Assembly (NCBI GenBank): GCA_964624065.1
Contig: CAZUWF010000004.1
Location: forward strand, 1-64,000
DNA: 64,000 bases
DNA from: UBA7960 sp964624065
GTDB taxonomy: Bacteria > Bacteroidota > Bacteroidia > Bacteroidales > UBA7960
Reading direction: 5' to 3'
Of this stretch, positions 1-9,469 are shown one piece after another. The stretch's first letter is position 1; the number at the start of each line of letters is the position of its first letter. The position numbers and the translations under genes were made by a program. The notes beneath the pieces were generated by a model. It was not told the DNA's origin. It saw only the letters and a list, made by a program, of their open reading frames with translations, and did not search any database.

Positions 1-43
1 CAATTTGTTTACCACCCGTGCAGCTAGTAGGTGATAGTATATT

Positions 44-110
44 TTTACCGCAAAGGTCGGTAAGGTTTAACCGCAAAGGGCGCTAAGTTTACCGCAAGGG
101 GTCGCAAAGG
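44..110. repeat. Three imperfect 22-23 bp tandem repeats
   Basis: Three head-to-tail units occupy 44-65, 66-87 and 88-110. Each starts with TTTA(A)CCGCAA and carries a GGxCG core. The units differ at several bases. No gene is visible in 1-278, so this is intergenic spacer at the window edge. The ACCGCAAAGG word is typical of short spacer repeats in this phylum, and no function can be assigned. Confidence 0.7.
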
Positions 111-278
111 CAAACCCACCCCTAAATCCCCGCTCCAGAAACGCATTGCATCGCGAAATGCAATAAATCGTGTCTATAAAACCACCCACTTGATGGTTTT
201 AATACCCTTTACTAACACCATAAACCCTATAAACTTTTGCAATTCATCACCCCCCTCAAACAGTTTTCATTTTATACT

Positions 279-318
279 AAAAAACCCCCGCAGCGCCTAA
301 GCGCCTAAGGGGTTTTTT
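279..318 (-). terminator. Rho-independent terminator after the small PID-CTERM-like gene
   Basis: A run AAAAAACCCC and its complement GGGGTTTTTT flank a loop containing two GCGCCTAA words. Read on the minus strand the hairpin is followed directly by a T-tract, 25 bp past the stop of the 74-residue gene. The element is nearly symmetric, so it could also stop plus-strand transcription. Confidence 0.75.
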
Positions 319-343
319 CATAAGAAAAGCATTAATGCCTTTT

Positions 344-568
344 TTACTTCACCTTGTGCTTCTTCCTTGCATCGTAGAGTTTCTTGACACCCAGGCCAAG
401 GCCCATTACTGCCAGCACCGCCAGGCCGCTGCTTGTTGGCACCGGCTGGTCGCCGTCAGAACCTCCAGGTGGCGGCGGAGGTGGGGTCCCCTGACCGGTG
501 GACGAAATACCCAAGCCGGCAATGATTATGGTGAAGACCAGGAGCGATTTCAGAATTTTGTTTTTCAT
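344..568 (-). CDS. Small PID-CTERM-like secreted or membrane-anchored protein
   Basis: This 74-residue protein has an N-terminal signal-like segment (residues 1-26), a proline/glycine/aspartate linker (TPPPPPPGG, about 28-43), a PVPTSSGL turn, a second hydrophobic helix (about 48-60) and a basic tail starting KKLYDARKK. This layout matches the short Bacteroidota proteins described as PID-CTERM, which carry a Pro-x-Asp/Thr-x-Gly-Leu motif before a C-terminal helix and Lys/Arg tail. Here the motif reads PVPTSSGL rather than a strict PID, so membership is inferred. The role is unknown. It may be a tail-anchored envelope peptide or a substrate of a sorting enzyme. It stands alone, with a terminator immediately downstream. 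Confidence 0.7.
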   Translation of the reverse strand: MKNKILKSLLVFTIIIAGLGISSTGQGTPPPPPPGGSDGDQPVPTSSGLAVLAVMGLGLGVKKLYDARKKHKVK

Positions 569-695
569 TGTTTTATGTTTTATGTTATAGATTGTAGGTT
601 GTAGGTTGACAATTAATAATTACCGATTTAGCTTTTGTCTTTCATATTCTATCACAAAGAGGTATGGCAAAGACACGCAAAATTCACAAAGCTTT

Positions 696-724
696 CAATT
701 ATCAATTGTCAATTATCAATTATC
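696..724. repeat. Short AT-rich spacer repeat
   Basis: The words CAATTATCAATT and GTCAATTATCAATT repeat at the 3' edge of the large T9SS gene, just overlapping its stop codon. It looks like low-complexity spacer. Similar words occur in other gaps of the window (for example near 10490 and 28110). Confidence 0.45.
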
Positions 725-3700
725 TTACCACAATTCTTTGTGTAAACACTCCCGCGGTGCTTGTTATCCTCACCAGGTAAACACCCGTTTGCAGGTTTAC
801 CGGCACGGTGTGGCTGGTTTGGTTGCCCAGTTGACGGCTCATTACCAACCTGCCGCCGGTGTCATATACTTGCAGGGCCCCGTTTTGGTGGCTTTGGGCA
901 AAGTTGATCGTCAACAGGTTGTTCCACACGTAAACCTGTGTGGCATCGTTGGCTATGGGCTCCACGCCGGTGGGCTGCACGAACAGCAGCTTGAAGCGGC
1001 CGGCGTTGAGGCCCCGCTCGGCACCGAACATCACGCTTGGGTTTTGCCGCAGGTCATGGGTCAAACCCGTTACCATATCCTTGAGGTACATTGGCCGGGT
1101 TTGGAACAATCCGCTGCTCTGGTCAATGCTCAAGGTGTATTGGCCGGCGGCCGGTATGTCAACACCCACCAAAATTTCGCTTTGGCTTTCGATTTGCGCC
1201 AGGGTGTTTATGGCCACCCTCACGCTGTTGGCGGTTTGGGTAAACAGCTGCGGACGGTCGCCGGCATCGAGGCTGTAAATCTTGAGGGCATCCCATGCAT
1301 CGCGGTTGGGGGTGGTGCCTTCCTTAACCTGCACGGTGGCAACATCGGTCAGCCCTCCGTGGCTCACCGCAAGCACCAGCCGGTCGGCAACAGGGTTTTG
1401 CTTGGCAAAGGTGCCGCCGTGTACTCGCCTCGAGTCAAGGAAGGTAAACGTGCCGCCACCATCGTCCTTTTTGTTCACGAAGAAACCTTGGTTTGGTGCC
1501 AGTGTGCCGGCAGACACCGGAACGTAGGTGGTGCCTTGAAGCGTGTAGGCATATACATCGGATAGGATGGCCGAATAATTGGTGCCATTCCAATTGTATC
1601 CCGAGGGGTACGGGTTGCCTATTAGGTTCCAGCCCAAAATGTCTTGGAGTCGTCCGTCGTTGGTGCGCGTTATTGCAACATCCACGTTGCCAACGTTAAG
1701 CTGACCCGCGAAGGTCTTTGTGCCCGAAGCATCAAAGCGCGACAGGTAACCCCTTCCGGGCACAAAGGTGGTGCCAAAGAGGGGGTTGTGGCCACCACCG
1801 GCGGCACGGATGTTGATCCACGGAAAATAGTTGCCGGCACTTTGAGCCACACTCTCGTTGAACCAGTAAAGGTCGAAGGTGGTATCGGGTAGTATTGGTG
1901 CCCACGACGAAAGTGATACCTGCATGTTGCCCACCGGTGCCGATACCAGGCGGTAGCTGTTGGCCGGCATAGCGCGCTCGGTGGTGGCCGCCACCCCGCC
2001 AGTGGAGTGTATGAGCGAGCCGCCATTCTTGATTACAAGGCCGGTATTGCCGGCGGTGTTGGTGAGGGTGCCGCCAACACTCAAGGCCGCCCCGGGGCCT
2101 ATGGTTAGGCTGCCGAGGTTTATGGAAGGGTTATTTAGTGTTGCCGACTGCTCCAAGCTTACCCCCGAAGCATTATTAACCACTATGGTTGAATTAGAGT
2201 TGGCCAGTATTGCCCCTCCGCCCGATATGGTCTGCAACGATGAACCATTGAGGTTAACCGTGCCGGCACTAGCCGGGCTGAAACTCAAGGTAGCCCCCTG
2301 AAGCACCTCAATGTTGCCCTTGATGGAATGGCCGGGTGTGGCGGTCATATTAAAATTCATTGTGCCTTGCCGTATTCTCAGGTTGTCGATGCTCACGGCA
2401 GCCGTGCCGCTTGGAGCTATGGTGCCGGCATTGTCGTATTCAAAATTTGCATAAGTTCTACCACTGAAGGCTGGTGCAGCTGTGGCGCTACGATGAATAT
2501 ATGTGCTACCGGTTTGGAATACCACCACGCTGCTTGGCTGACCTGCACCAAAGGGGTTCGCACCTCCTAAAAATTCATAGGTAGAACCGCTTGCAAAGAC
2601 TACGGAGTTGAGCGAAGTGGTCCCAAACGGATTGCCTGAAAAACTCTCACCTGCAATAAACCGCCCTCCCGAATTGAACACTATGCCGCCGGTACTTGCA
2701 GATAAAAGCCTGTGCGCTGCAGCGGCTAAGGCCACAGACCCGCTTATTGAGCCCGTGGCTCCGGCCGAAAGTGATATTTGCAGAGCGTTCGAACCCGAAA
2801 CTGTCAATCTTGAACCAGCCTCTACCTCCAGGTCGGTACCCGTGCCGCCGGCTACCGTAAGGGTGTTTGCAGCTCCGGCTTGCAGGGTTACCTCAGTGTT
2901 GTTGGTAACCAAAAGCCGCCCTATGGTTTGGGCCGGAACGGCTGTAACCGTAGGTGTCCCTCCGCCATTAAATTGCATGATATCGGTGGTTTGGGGAGTT
3001 GTGCGCTCGGGGTTCCAGTTGGAGGCAACTACCCATGATCCACTGCCGGCCGCAATCCAGGTATAAGTGTTTATTGCCGGAGCCAGCGTTGTGGCACTTA
3101 CCTGTGGCACGGTGCCGTCGGTCTTGTAGTTTATGTTGGTGCCGGTGCCGTTGTAGGCAAATATCTTGAAGCAATACTCGGTACTTGGCGTAAGGCCTGT
3201 AAATGTGTGGGTTTGCACCCCTGCCGCAACGTTTTGCACCAATGGGCCGTTGGCTTGCGCCACGCCGTCAACGGGGTTGGCTATGGAGCTGCAGTGGCCT
3301 GCCACGCCCACCACAAGGTATGCGTTGGCTGCCGGAACGGCATCGGTCCAGGTGAGCGGTATGGAAGTGGAGGTAATGGAGCCGCCGGTGGCCACAAAAG
3401 CCGTGGCGTGGTTGGTGGGTTCGGGCGTGCTCACGGTAACCACCCCCGAGGTGAAGGTTGAGCCGTCCCATATACCACCGCCACCGCTGCTGTAGCCGCC
3501 GTAAACAAAATCGGCCAGGCCCAGCTTGAACCGCGTGGCGTAATAATAGGTGCCGGGTGAGGCAATGCCCGGCCCAATGTTGGCCAGGTACTCTTCGTTG
3601 TGGCCCGCGTCGGCATTGTACGATGCCGCCACCCAGTTTGTCCAGGTGGCCGGGTTGGTGTTGGTGGTGCTGTAACCTACCCAGGCGTTGAGGTTGGGCG

Positions 3701-5678
3701 CCGCGCCCTGGGTGCCGGTAAGCCCCTGGGCATATACCCTGCCGTAAACATTGAAGGCATCGCCCGAACCGATGCTTTCGGTGTGGGGCCACTGAAGGTT
3801 GGCCCAAGAGACCTGCGCCGCAACCATTACGCCGTAAACGGCGTGGTAAACGTTGGTGCCGGCCACCACCGTGTAGGTGCGGTCGGGGTTGGGCTCTGCA
3901 GTGCCCCAGTTGCCGTCTTTCCTAAACTTGAAGCTTATGGTCTGGCTCGGATCAAACACCGCCCCGGTGGTAAAGGTATATATGTTGTTTTGCACCAAGG
4001 TAAGGTTTTGCACCGGGCTGCCCCAGTTGTTGAAACTACCGGCTATGTCAACAGTGGTAAACGAACCGGCATTGGTCATGTCCACGTAAAAGGTTACGGC
4101 GTACTTGGTGCTGCTTGAAGCAATGGTCAGCGTATTGCCCGTGGGAGCGTCAGAGCCGGTACCCATTGTTACCAAACTACCACTTGCATTTACAACATTG
4201 TTAGTATAACCAATGTTATTTATAGTTGTAGTAGATTGAATGTTGGGAACAAATGTGCGGCCCACCGTTGCAGACTCCGAAACGTTACCAACAATAAGAT
4301 AGTTCCTGCTGCTTCCTTCTGCTATGTAATTAATGGTAATTCCTGAAAAAGTAATGTTTGACCCAGAAATGGCACCTGTGGAGACCTCGGCATCCGGGCC
4401 ATCAACAATACCGTTTCCGTTTATGTCACCAAAAAGCCTCAAAGAAGTAATATCAGTTGATCCGCTGGTCGAAATTGTGGCAGTGCCACTATTATTAACC
4501 ACCATCCGCTTTAGTGTTGAGTTTCCTTCGTTAGCTTCAAGTTTTAACTGCCCGAGGACTACATTGTTTACACCCGTATTAATATTTGACACAGCAGGGG
4601 TGTTGGCACCTATCTTGATGGTTTGCTGTATGGGCGAGAAAGCCAAACCCCTGAATGCATTGTTGCCCGTAAGGGTTCGCAATGTTGTTAAAGTCATTCC
4701 CTGATTACCATTATCCGTTCCTCTACTAAGTGTGGTTGGGTTTGTGGCATAAATTACGGCCCCGTTGGCTCCTGTTTCGTTAAAACTATATCCGGTCCAA
4801 TCTACCGCCAAACCCGCTCCACCTGTGAACCCAGAAGTAATAAGGGTGCCAGCTGACCAAGATGAGGTAAATACGCTTCGATAAATGCCGCCAGAAGTAG
4901 CTGCTATGTAATAAATTGTCAATCCATCGGGTGAAATGGAAAACCCATAAACATCAGTATTAGTTGGTGCAAATAATCTCGTGGAAGTATTTCCGGTATT
5001 AGTGGGTTTTCCGGTTCCTACCGAATAAATACCTTGACTTCCCGCACCGGTAGTAAGGTAAAGCTGACCGTTATAGATATAGGCTGCCCTATTATTGGTT
5101 GATGTAATAGAAACGGTTGTAAGGGTAGTTGGGGCCGACAGGGTGGTGTGTACCACACCAACCCCGTTGCCTGTCATCCAAAAGTTCGAGCCGTCATCCG
5201 ATGTTGCACCCCTTAGGTTATTATTACCAGTGGAGTAGTTGGCTCCGGCAATCCCGGCCGCCATTGTGCCAACCCCGCTTACGATCCTTACAACAGAATT
5301 GGTGTTGAAGGTGGTGTTTGCAGCACCTATTAGTGCATTGTATCCCGGTATCAAAATGAACCTGCCGCTTTCGGAGCGCGAAATCTGGCCAGAAGCTGTG
5401 GCTGTACCGCTAACGACTATATCATTAGCTCCCAGAACCGATCCAGAAGAGGGAAGAGCAACATTGAAATTGGGCGCAATTTGGTTTGCCGCGGTAGGGT
5501 GGTATTCGTCCATAACAATTGCCGTACCTGTGTTTGCTAGTGCTGCAGTAGAGGTTACTCTAAACGCCGTCAAGTAGCCATCGTTGAAGCGGTTTGTAGT
5601 TTGCCCCCACCCGCTAAATCCGAGCAATAGCATCGCAACCGCGAGGGTTAGTGTTTTGTAGAGTGTAGGTTTTTTCAT
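720..5678 (-). CDS. Large multidomain surface protein with T9SS type A sorting domain
   Basis: This 1652-residue secreted protein has a clear signal peptide (residues 1-25, ending GWGQ). Residues about 30-330 hold a propeller-like segment of short repeats (phrases such as SPDGLTIYYI). A beta-sandwich follows with a DINGNGIVD calcium-type motif near residue 420. Residues about 520-615 resemble a starch-binding/early-set domain (VDIAGSFNNWG). Residues about 750-870 form a fibronectin III domain, followed by a beta-rich stalk. The last 75 residues are a T9SS type A sorting domain (GRLVMSRQLG, then GVYLVRI). It should be exported by T9SS and displayed or released. The ligand is unknown. Its FN3 domain closely resembles that of the downstream endonuclease. 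The start is the ATG preceding a run of lysines, with a matching promoter upstream. Confidence 0.85.
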   Translation of the reverse strand: MKKPTLYKTLTLAVAMLLLGFSGWGQTTNRFNDGYLTAFRVTSTAALANTGTAIVMDEYHPTAANQIAPNFNVALPSSGSVLGANDIVVSGTATASGQISRSESGRFILIPGYNALIGAANTTFNTNSVVRIVSGVGTMAAGIAGANYSTGNNNLRGATSDDGSNFWMTGNGVGVVHTTLSAPTTLTTVSITSTNNRAAYIYNGQLYLTTGAGSQGIYSVGTGKPTNTGNTSTRLFAPTNTDVYGFSISPDGLTIYYIAATSGGIYRSVFTSSWSAGTLITSGFTGGAGLAVDWTGYSFNETGANGAVIYATNPTTLSRGTDNGNQGMTLTTLRTLTGNNAFRGLAFSPIQQTIKIGANTPAVSNINTGVNNVVLGQLKLEANEGNSTLKRMVVNNSGTATISTSGSTDITSLRLFGDINGNGIVDGPDAEVSTGAISGSNITFSGITINYIAEGSSRNYLIVGNVSESATVGRTFVPNIQSTTTINNIGYTNNVVNASGSLVTMGTGSDAPTGNTLTIASSSTKYAVTFYVDMTNAGSFTTVDIAGSFNNWGSPVQNLTLVQNNIYTFTTGAVFDPSQTISFKFRKDGNWGTAEPNPDRTYTVVAGTNVYHAVYGVMVAAQVSWANLQWPHTESIGSGDAFNVYGRVYAQGLTGTQGAAPNLNAWVGYSTTNTNPATWTNWVAASYNADAGHNEEYLANIGPGIASPGTYYYATRFKLGLADFVYGGYSSGGGGIWDGSTFTSGVVTVSTPEPTNHATAFVATGGSITSTSIPLTWTDAVPAANAYLVVGVAGHCSSIANPVDGVAQANGPLVQNVAAGVQTHTFTGLTPSTEYCFKIFAYNGTGTNINYKTDGTVPQVSATTLAPAINTYTWIAAGSGSWVVASNWNPERTTPQTTDIMQFNGGGTPTVTAVPAQTIGRLLVTNNTEVTLQAGAANTLTVAGGTGTDLEVEAGSRLTVSGSNALQISLSAGATGSISGSVALAAAAHRLLSASTGGIVFNSGGRFIAGESFSGNPFGTTSLNSVVFASGSTYEFLGGANPFGAGQPSSVVVFQTGSTYIHRSATAAPAFSGRTYANFEYDNAGTIAPSGTAAVSIDNLRIRQGTMNFNMTATPGHSIKGNIEVLQGATLSFSPASAGTVNLNGSSLQTISGGGAILANSNSTIVVNNASGVSLEQSATLNNPSINLGSLTIGPGAALSVGGTLTNTAGNTGLVIKNGGSLIHSTGGVAATTERAMPANSYRLVSAPVGNMQVSLSSWAPILPDTTFDLYWFNESVAQSAGNYFPWINIRAAGGGHNPLFGTTFVPGRGYLSRFDASGTKTFAGQLNVGNVDVAITRTNDGRLQDILGWNLIGNPYPSGYNWNGTNYSAILSDVYAYTLQGTTYVPVSAGTLAPNQGFFVNKKDDGGGTFTFLDSRRVHGGTFAKQNPVADRLVLAVSHGGLTDVATVQVKEGTTPNRDAWDALKIYSLDAGDRPQLFTQTANSVRVAINTLAQIESQSEILVGVDIPAAGQYTLSIDQSSGLFQTRPMYLKDMVTGLTHDLRQNPSVMFGAERGLNAGRFKLLFVQPTGVEPIANDATQVYVWNNLLTINFAQSHQNGALQVYDTGGRLVMSRQLGNQTSHTVPVNLQTGVYLVRITSTAGVFTQRIVVR

Positions 5679-5729
5679 TTTATGGGCATGTTAGTTATTA
5701 ATTTGCAATTGGTTTTGGCTCCAAAGGGA

Positions 5730-5762
5730 CAAAGTTAAGGAAACTTTGTTACAAATGTTCAA
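5730..5762 (-). promoter_or_regulatory. Bacteroidota-type promoter for the large T9SS protein
   Basis: On the minus strand a TAACTTTG -7 element (5730-5737) lies 22 bp after a TTG -33 element (5760-5762). This fits the phylum consensus TTG-N17-23-TAnnTTTG. The predicted transcription start is about 45 bp upstream of the ATG. Confidence 0.6.
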
Positions 5763-5927
5763 CATTGGTATTACAAATATGTTTAAAATAGTTGATAATT
5801 GGCGGGTAAATTAAGATGAATGCCCTTGCCCGAAACCAAAAACCAAGCTGTGCCTTCAATAGGCAGCCACGTAGGGCCAAGGCAGGCCACGGGTCACTGC
5901 TGGCGGCACAAGCTGCTTGTTTTTTTT

Positions 5928-5959
5928 AAAAAACCTGCTGCCGGTTTTGGCCGGCAGCA
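5928..5959 (-). terminator. Strong rho-independent terminator after the endonuclease gene
   Basis: On the minus strand a perfect 9-bp stem, TGCTGCCGG pairing with CCGGCAGCA around a CCAAAA loop, runs into GGTTTTTT. It lies about 47 bp past the endonuclease stop and separates that gene from the large surface protein. The rest of the gap 5679-6005 holds the next gene's promoter and no convincing gene. Confidence 0.85.
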
Positions 5960-6005
5960 TGGTGCGGTTTGCGTGCAATGGCCACAAGCCCTTGCACAAA
6001 TGGTC

Positions 6006-7145
6006 TTATCGGGCCACCATTGATGCTTGTGGCACGGTGCCTGAGGTTTTGTATTTTATTGTGGCCCCGCTGCCGGTGTAGCCGTATATCTTGAAGTAGT
6101 AAGTGGTGCCGGGAGCAAGCTGCCCGAAGGTTACTGTTCGGGTGCCCTGTGGCACGTTTTTGTTGCGGTGGTCGTTGGCCACGGGTGTGCCGTTAATGGG
6201 TGCTGCAATTGCGTCGAATCCCTGGTGGCTCATGCGCACCAGGTAGCCGGTTGGCACCACTGCGCCGGTGGCGTCGGCCCATGTAAGTGTTATGGTGCTT
6301 GCCGACAGGGCTGCAGCGTGGTGTTGCGGCTCGCTGGCAAGGCAGGTGGCCCAGATGCACGTTGCATAGCTTGGGTTGTCAATAAATGGGTTGCGGTTGC
6401 CCTGTATTGCCGCCACGGCATTGTTGCGGTCAATCTCCTTTTGGCTCACGGGGTCTTGCTCGTGCCACTGCAGCATCAGGTTTAGGTACCACTGCTTGTA
6501 TGCCGGAAAAGAGTTGTTTTCGAGTACTGCGGCGGCTTGTGCCGAGTTGGCATGCCAGCCCGCAATGAGGTTTTCGTACCTCGTGGCCATGTAAAAGTAG
6601 GTTCGGGCAAGGTCGCCCTTGTACTGGTCAATGGGCTCAAACACTGTTTGGCTGTAGCCTGCCGTGGTGTTGGGCCCGCGCTTGCCACCATTGCCCGTGG
6701 TAAGGGTTGGGTTGGCTACCACCCCATACGGGTAGTTGTTGCGAACACTGTTTACCCAGCCGTCGGTGGGGTACACATGAAAAAGGTCGGTGTACATGGG
6801 CGAGCCGCCGCCATACCAACTGGTGGGGAAAGAGTGCTCGCGGTTGAAGCACTGGCACTCGGTGGTGTAGGTGCCGCACTGGTTGGTTACGAAGGTGAAA
6901 TTGCAGTTGGAGTACATATCCCAAACCTTGTTGGGCTGCCCGGGCACGGGGTCGGTAGATTGAAACCGGGTCCATATATTGTCGTACGCTACCGAGGTGT
7001 GATCCTTTATAATGTTGTACAGGGCCGTTTTGAGGGCCGCACCGGTAAGTCCTGTAGCACCATTGTAGTATCCGGCCGGCGGCTGGGCCGCGGCGGTGGC
7101 CAACACAAACCAAATGGCAATTGAAATCAACCAAAACTTCTTCAT
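6006..7145 (-). CDS. Secreted endonuclease I family nuclease with C-terminal FN3 domain
   Basis: This 379-residue protein belongs to the endonuclease I (EndA/NucM, Pfam Endonuclease_1) family of non-specific nucleases, which cut DNA or RNA at a His-metal centre. Residues 1-21 are a signal peptide. The nuclease domain runs to about residue 270, with the catalytic stretch FNREHSFPTSW (His104). A fibronectin III domain fills the C-terminus and ends at YKTSGTVPQASMVAR. Homologues in this phylum often carry a T9SS sorting domain after FN3, but this one stops right after FN3, so it is probably periplasmic, or secreted by another route or truncated. I chose the ATG at 7145; a TTG codon lies just before it. 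A likely role is extracellular nucleic acid scavenging. Confidence 0.88.
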   Translation of the reverse strand: MKKFWLISIAIWFVLATAAAQPPAGYYNGATGLTGAALKTALYNIIKDHTSVAYDNIWTRFQSTDPVPGQPNKVWDMYSNCNFTFVTNQCGTYTTECQCFNREHSFPTSWYGGGSPMYTDLFHVYPTDGWVNSVRNNYPYGVVANPTLTTGNGGKRGPNTTAGYSQTVFEPIDQYKGDLARTYFYMATRYENLIAGWHANSAQAAAVLENNSFPAYKQWYLNLMLQWHEQDPVSQKEIDRNNAVAAIQGNRNPFIDNPSYATCIWATCLASEPQHHAAALSASTITLTWADATGAVVPTGYLVRMSHQGFDAIAAPINGTPVANDHRNKNVPQGTRTVTFGQLAPGTTYYFKIYGYTGSGATIKYKTSGTVPQASMVAR

Positions 7146-7165
7146 CAAATCAAAAATTAAGGGCG

Positions 7166-7173
7166 CAAAGGTA
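7166..7173 (-). promoter_or_regulatory. -7 element for the endonuclease gene
   Basis: The minus strand reads TACCTTTG, a full match to TAnnTTTG, 20 bp upstream of the ATG. No clear -33 TTG sits at the usual spacing, so only the -7 box is called. Confidence 0.5.
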
Positions 7174-7224
7174 CTAAAAGTTTTTGGGTGTGGGGTGATG
7201 GGTGATTTTCCAATGCCAATACAA

Positions 7225-9327
7225 TCAACTTATCTTTCCCCACCTGGTCTTGTCTTTTGCCATTGAGTTGAGCTTTTCCAGCACCGGCTTGTTGTTTGGG
7301 TTTGATAGGTGCGGGTCTGTTTCGAGGAGCGTCCTTGCCTTTTCGCGGGCAAATTTTATCATTTTTTCGTCTTTGGCAATATCGGCCAGCTTAAGGTCAA
7401 TGATTCCGCTTTGTCGGGTGCCCTGTATGTCGCCCGGGCCCCGTAGCTTCAGGTCGGTTTCGGCAATTTCGAAGCCATCGTTGGTGGCCACCATTGTTTG
7501 TAGCCTCTTGCGGCCGTCGTCGGTGAGTTTGTGGCTGCTCATGAGTATGCAGTAGCTTTGGTCGGCACCGCGGCCCACCCTTCCCCTGAGCTGGTGAAGT
7601 TGCGACAGCCCGAACCTCTCGGCGTTTTCTACCACCATCACCGTGGCGTTGGGCACGTTTATGCCCACCTCTATCACGGTGGTTGCAACCATTATTTGTG
7701 TTTCGCCCCTTACAAAGCGCTGCATCTCGTAGTCTTTGTGGGCGGTTTTCATCTGGCCGTGTACTATGCTCACGGCGTAATCGGGCAGCGGAAACGCCCG
7801 CACTATGCTCTCGTAGCCATCGGTGAGGTCTTTGAGGTCGAGGGTTTCCGACTCCTTCACCAATGGGTACACCACGTAAATTTGCCTGCCTTGGGCTATT
7901 TGCTCTCGCATAAACCCAAACACCCTCAGGCGGTGGCTATCGTAGCGGTGCACGGTTTGTATGGGCTTTCGTCCGGGGGGCAGCTGGTCTATCACCGACA
8001 CGTCGAGGTCGCCGTAGAGTGTCATGGCCAGGGTGCGCGGTATTGGCGTGGCGGTCATTACCAATACGTGGGGCGGGATGGCGGCCTTGGCCCACAGTTG
8101 GGCCCTCTGTGCCACCCCGAAGCGGTGCTGCTCGTCAATGATTACCATACCGAGGTTTTTGAATTCCACCCCCTCTTCTATCAGGGCGTGTGTGCCTATG
8201 ATTATTTGCAGGTGGCCTCCCTTTAGCTGCAGCAGCAGCTCCTTGCGTGCCGCCGGGCGGGTGGAGCCGGTGAGTATGCCCACATTAACGCTGAGGGTGG
8301 CGAGCAAGGCAGTAATTGAATCGAAGTGCTGGTTGGCAAGTATTTCGGTGGGGGCCATAAGGCAGGCCTGGTAGCCGTTGTCCAAGGCCATGAGCATGCA
8401 AAATACCGCCACCACGGTCTTGCCGCTGCCCACGTCGCCTTGCAGCAGGCGGTTCATCTGTTTTCCCGAAAGGGTGTCCATCCTTATCTCGCGCAGCACC
8501 CGCTTTTGGGCCTCGGTGAGCTCAAAGGGCAGGCAGGTTTTGTAAAACCTGTTGAAAAGGTTTTCTATTGAAGGCAACAGGTGCCCTTGATTTTTTTCGA
8601 GCCGCGCCAGTTTGAGCCTCAGTAGGTTTAGCTGCAAGAAGAACAGCTCTTCGAACTTTAGGCGGGCGGTGGCTCTTTGCAGGTGGCGGGCACTGGTGGG
8701 GTAGTGTATGTTGGTGAGCGCCTGGCGGCGATCCATCAGGCCTACCTCTTCTATGAGGCTCTTTGGAAGGGTTTCGGCAATGTGGTCAACCACCACGGGC
8801 AGGAGTGTTTTTACGAGCTTTGCAATGCCCTTGCTGTCGAGCGCGCGTGTTTTCAGCTTCTCCGATGAGAAATACACCGGCTGCATGGCACCCGACACCT
8901 GCTCTTGGCCTGTTTCGAAGGGCTCCACCTCGGGATGTGTAATGCTGTAACGCCTGCCGAAGAGTACCGGTTTTCCGAACACAATGTATTCCACCCCCGG
9001 CTTGAAGGCATCCTTAAGCCACTTGAAGCCATTGAACCATACCAGGTCGATGCTGCCGGTTTCGTCTGTTAAGGTGGCGCTCATACGTGTGGTGCGCACG
9101 CCGCCGTGAAGCTCCACGTTTGAGATCTTACCTTTTAGCTGAACGTAGGGAAGCCCCTCGCGCACATCGCTAACACTATAAAACCGGCTGCGGTCGGCGT
9201 GCCTGAAGGGAAAATACTCCAGCAGGTCGGAAAAGGTGAAAATGCCAAGCTCCTCGCGCAGCAGCGCACCACGCACGGGCCCAACACCCTTGAGGTACTC
9301 CACGGGGGTAGCTAAAATATCAACCAT
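7225..9327 (-). CDS. recG: ATP-dependent DNA helicase RecG
   Basis: This 700-residue protein is the usual length for RecG, the branch-migrating helicase that remodels stalled forks and Holliday junctions in the cytoplasm. The N-terminal wedge domain starts with VEYLKGVGPVRG, the helix-hairpin-like opening of the family, and includes an OB-fold. The helicase core shows Walker A GDVGSGKT, the DEQHRFGV box (motif II), MTATPIPRTLAM (motif III), HGQM, and the motif VI region QLRGRVGRG. The C-terminus is intact. The gene stands alone on the minus strand with 142 bp before the next gene upstream. The ATG at 9327 fits the family start. Nothing is unusual. Confidence 0.97.
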   Translation of the reverse strand: MVDILATPVEYLKGVGPVRGALLREELGIFTFSDLLEYFPFRHADRSRFYSVSDVREGLPYVQLKGKISNVELHGGVRTTRMSATLTDETGSIDLVWFNGFKWLKDAFKPGVEYIVFGKPVLFGRRYSITHPEVEPFETGQEQVSGAMQPVYFSSEKLKTRALDSKGIAKLVKTLLPVVVDHIAETLPKSLIEEVGLMDRRQALTNIHYPTSARHLQRATARLKFEELFFLQLNLLRLKLARLEKNQGHLLPSIENLFNRFYKTCLPFELTEAQKRVLREIRMDTLSGKQMNRLLQGDVGSGKTVVAVFCMLMALDNGYQACLMAPTEILANQHFDSITALLATLSVNVGILTGSTRPAARKELLLQLKGGHLQIIIGTHALIEEGVEFKNLGMVIIDEQHRFGVAQRAQLWAKAAIPPHVLVMTATPIPRTLAMTLYGDLDVSVIDQLPPGRKPIQTVHRYDSHRLRVFGFMREQIAQGRQIYVVYPLVKESETLDLKDLTDGYESIVRAFPLPDYAVSIVHGQMKTAHKDYEMQRFVRGETQIMVATTVIEVGINVPNATVMVVENAERFGLSQLHQLRGRVGRGADQSYCILMSSHKLTDDGRKRLQTMVATNDGFEIAETDLKLRGPGDIQGTRQSGIIDLKLADIAKDEKMIKFAREKARTLLETDPHLSNPNNKPVLEKLNSMAKDKTRWGKIS

Positions 9328-9469
9328 ACCAACAGGTAGCTTACATTTGTTGGTGTAAAGGTAGGCTAAAAATCAATGTATGGCCAATAGCCGCAAGCCA
9401 AGGGCCAAAAGGTTGAAAGGGGATAAGGCCCAAACCCAAGATCAAACTACTCGGTATTTAGGGTGATTT

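Noticed and set aside
606..1565. A 319-residue open frame on the plus strand
   Set aside because: It lies antisense to the T9SS protein, has no signal or family motif, and arises from codon bias of the real gene.
3600..4118. Plus-strand open frame of 172 residues
   Set aside because: Antisense shadow inside the same T9SS gene.
6537..7124. Plus-strand open frame of 195 residues
   Set aside because: Antisense to the endonuclease, whose motifs are intact.
7531..8226. Plus-strand open frame of 231 residues
   Set aside because: Antisense to recG, which has all helicase motifs.
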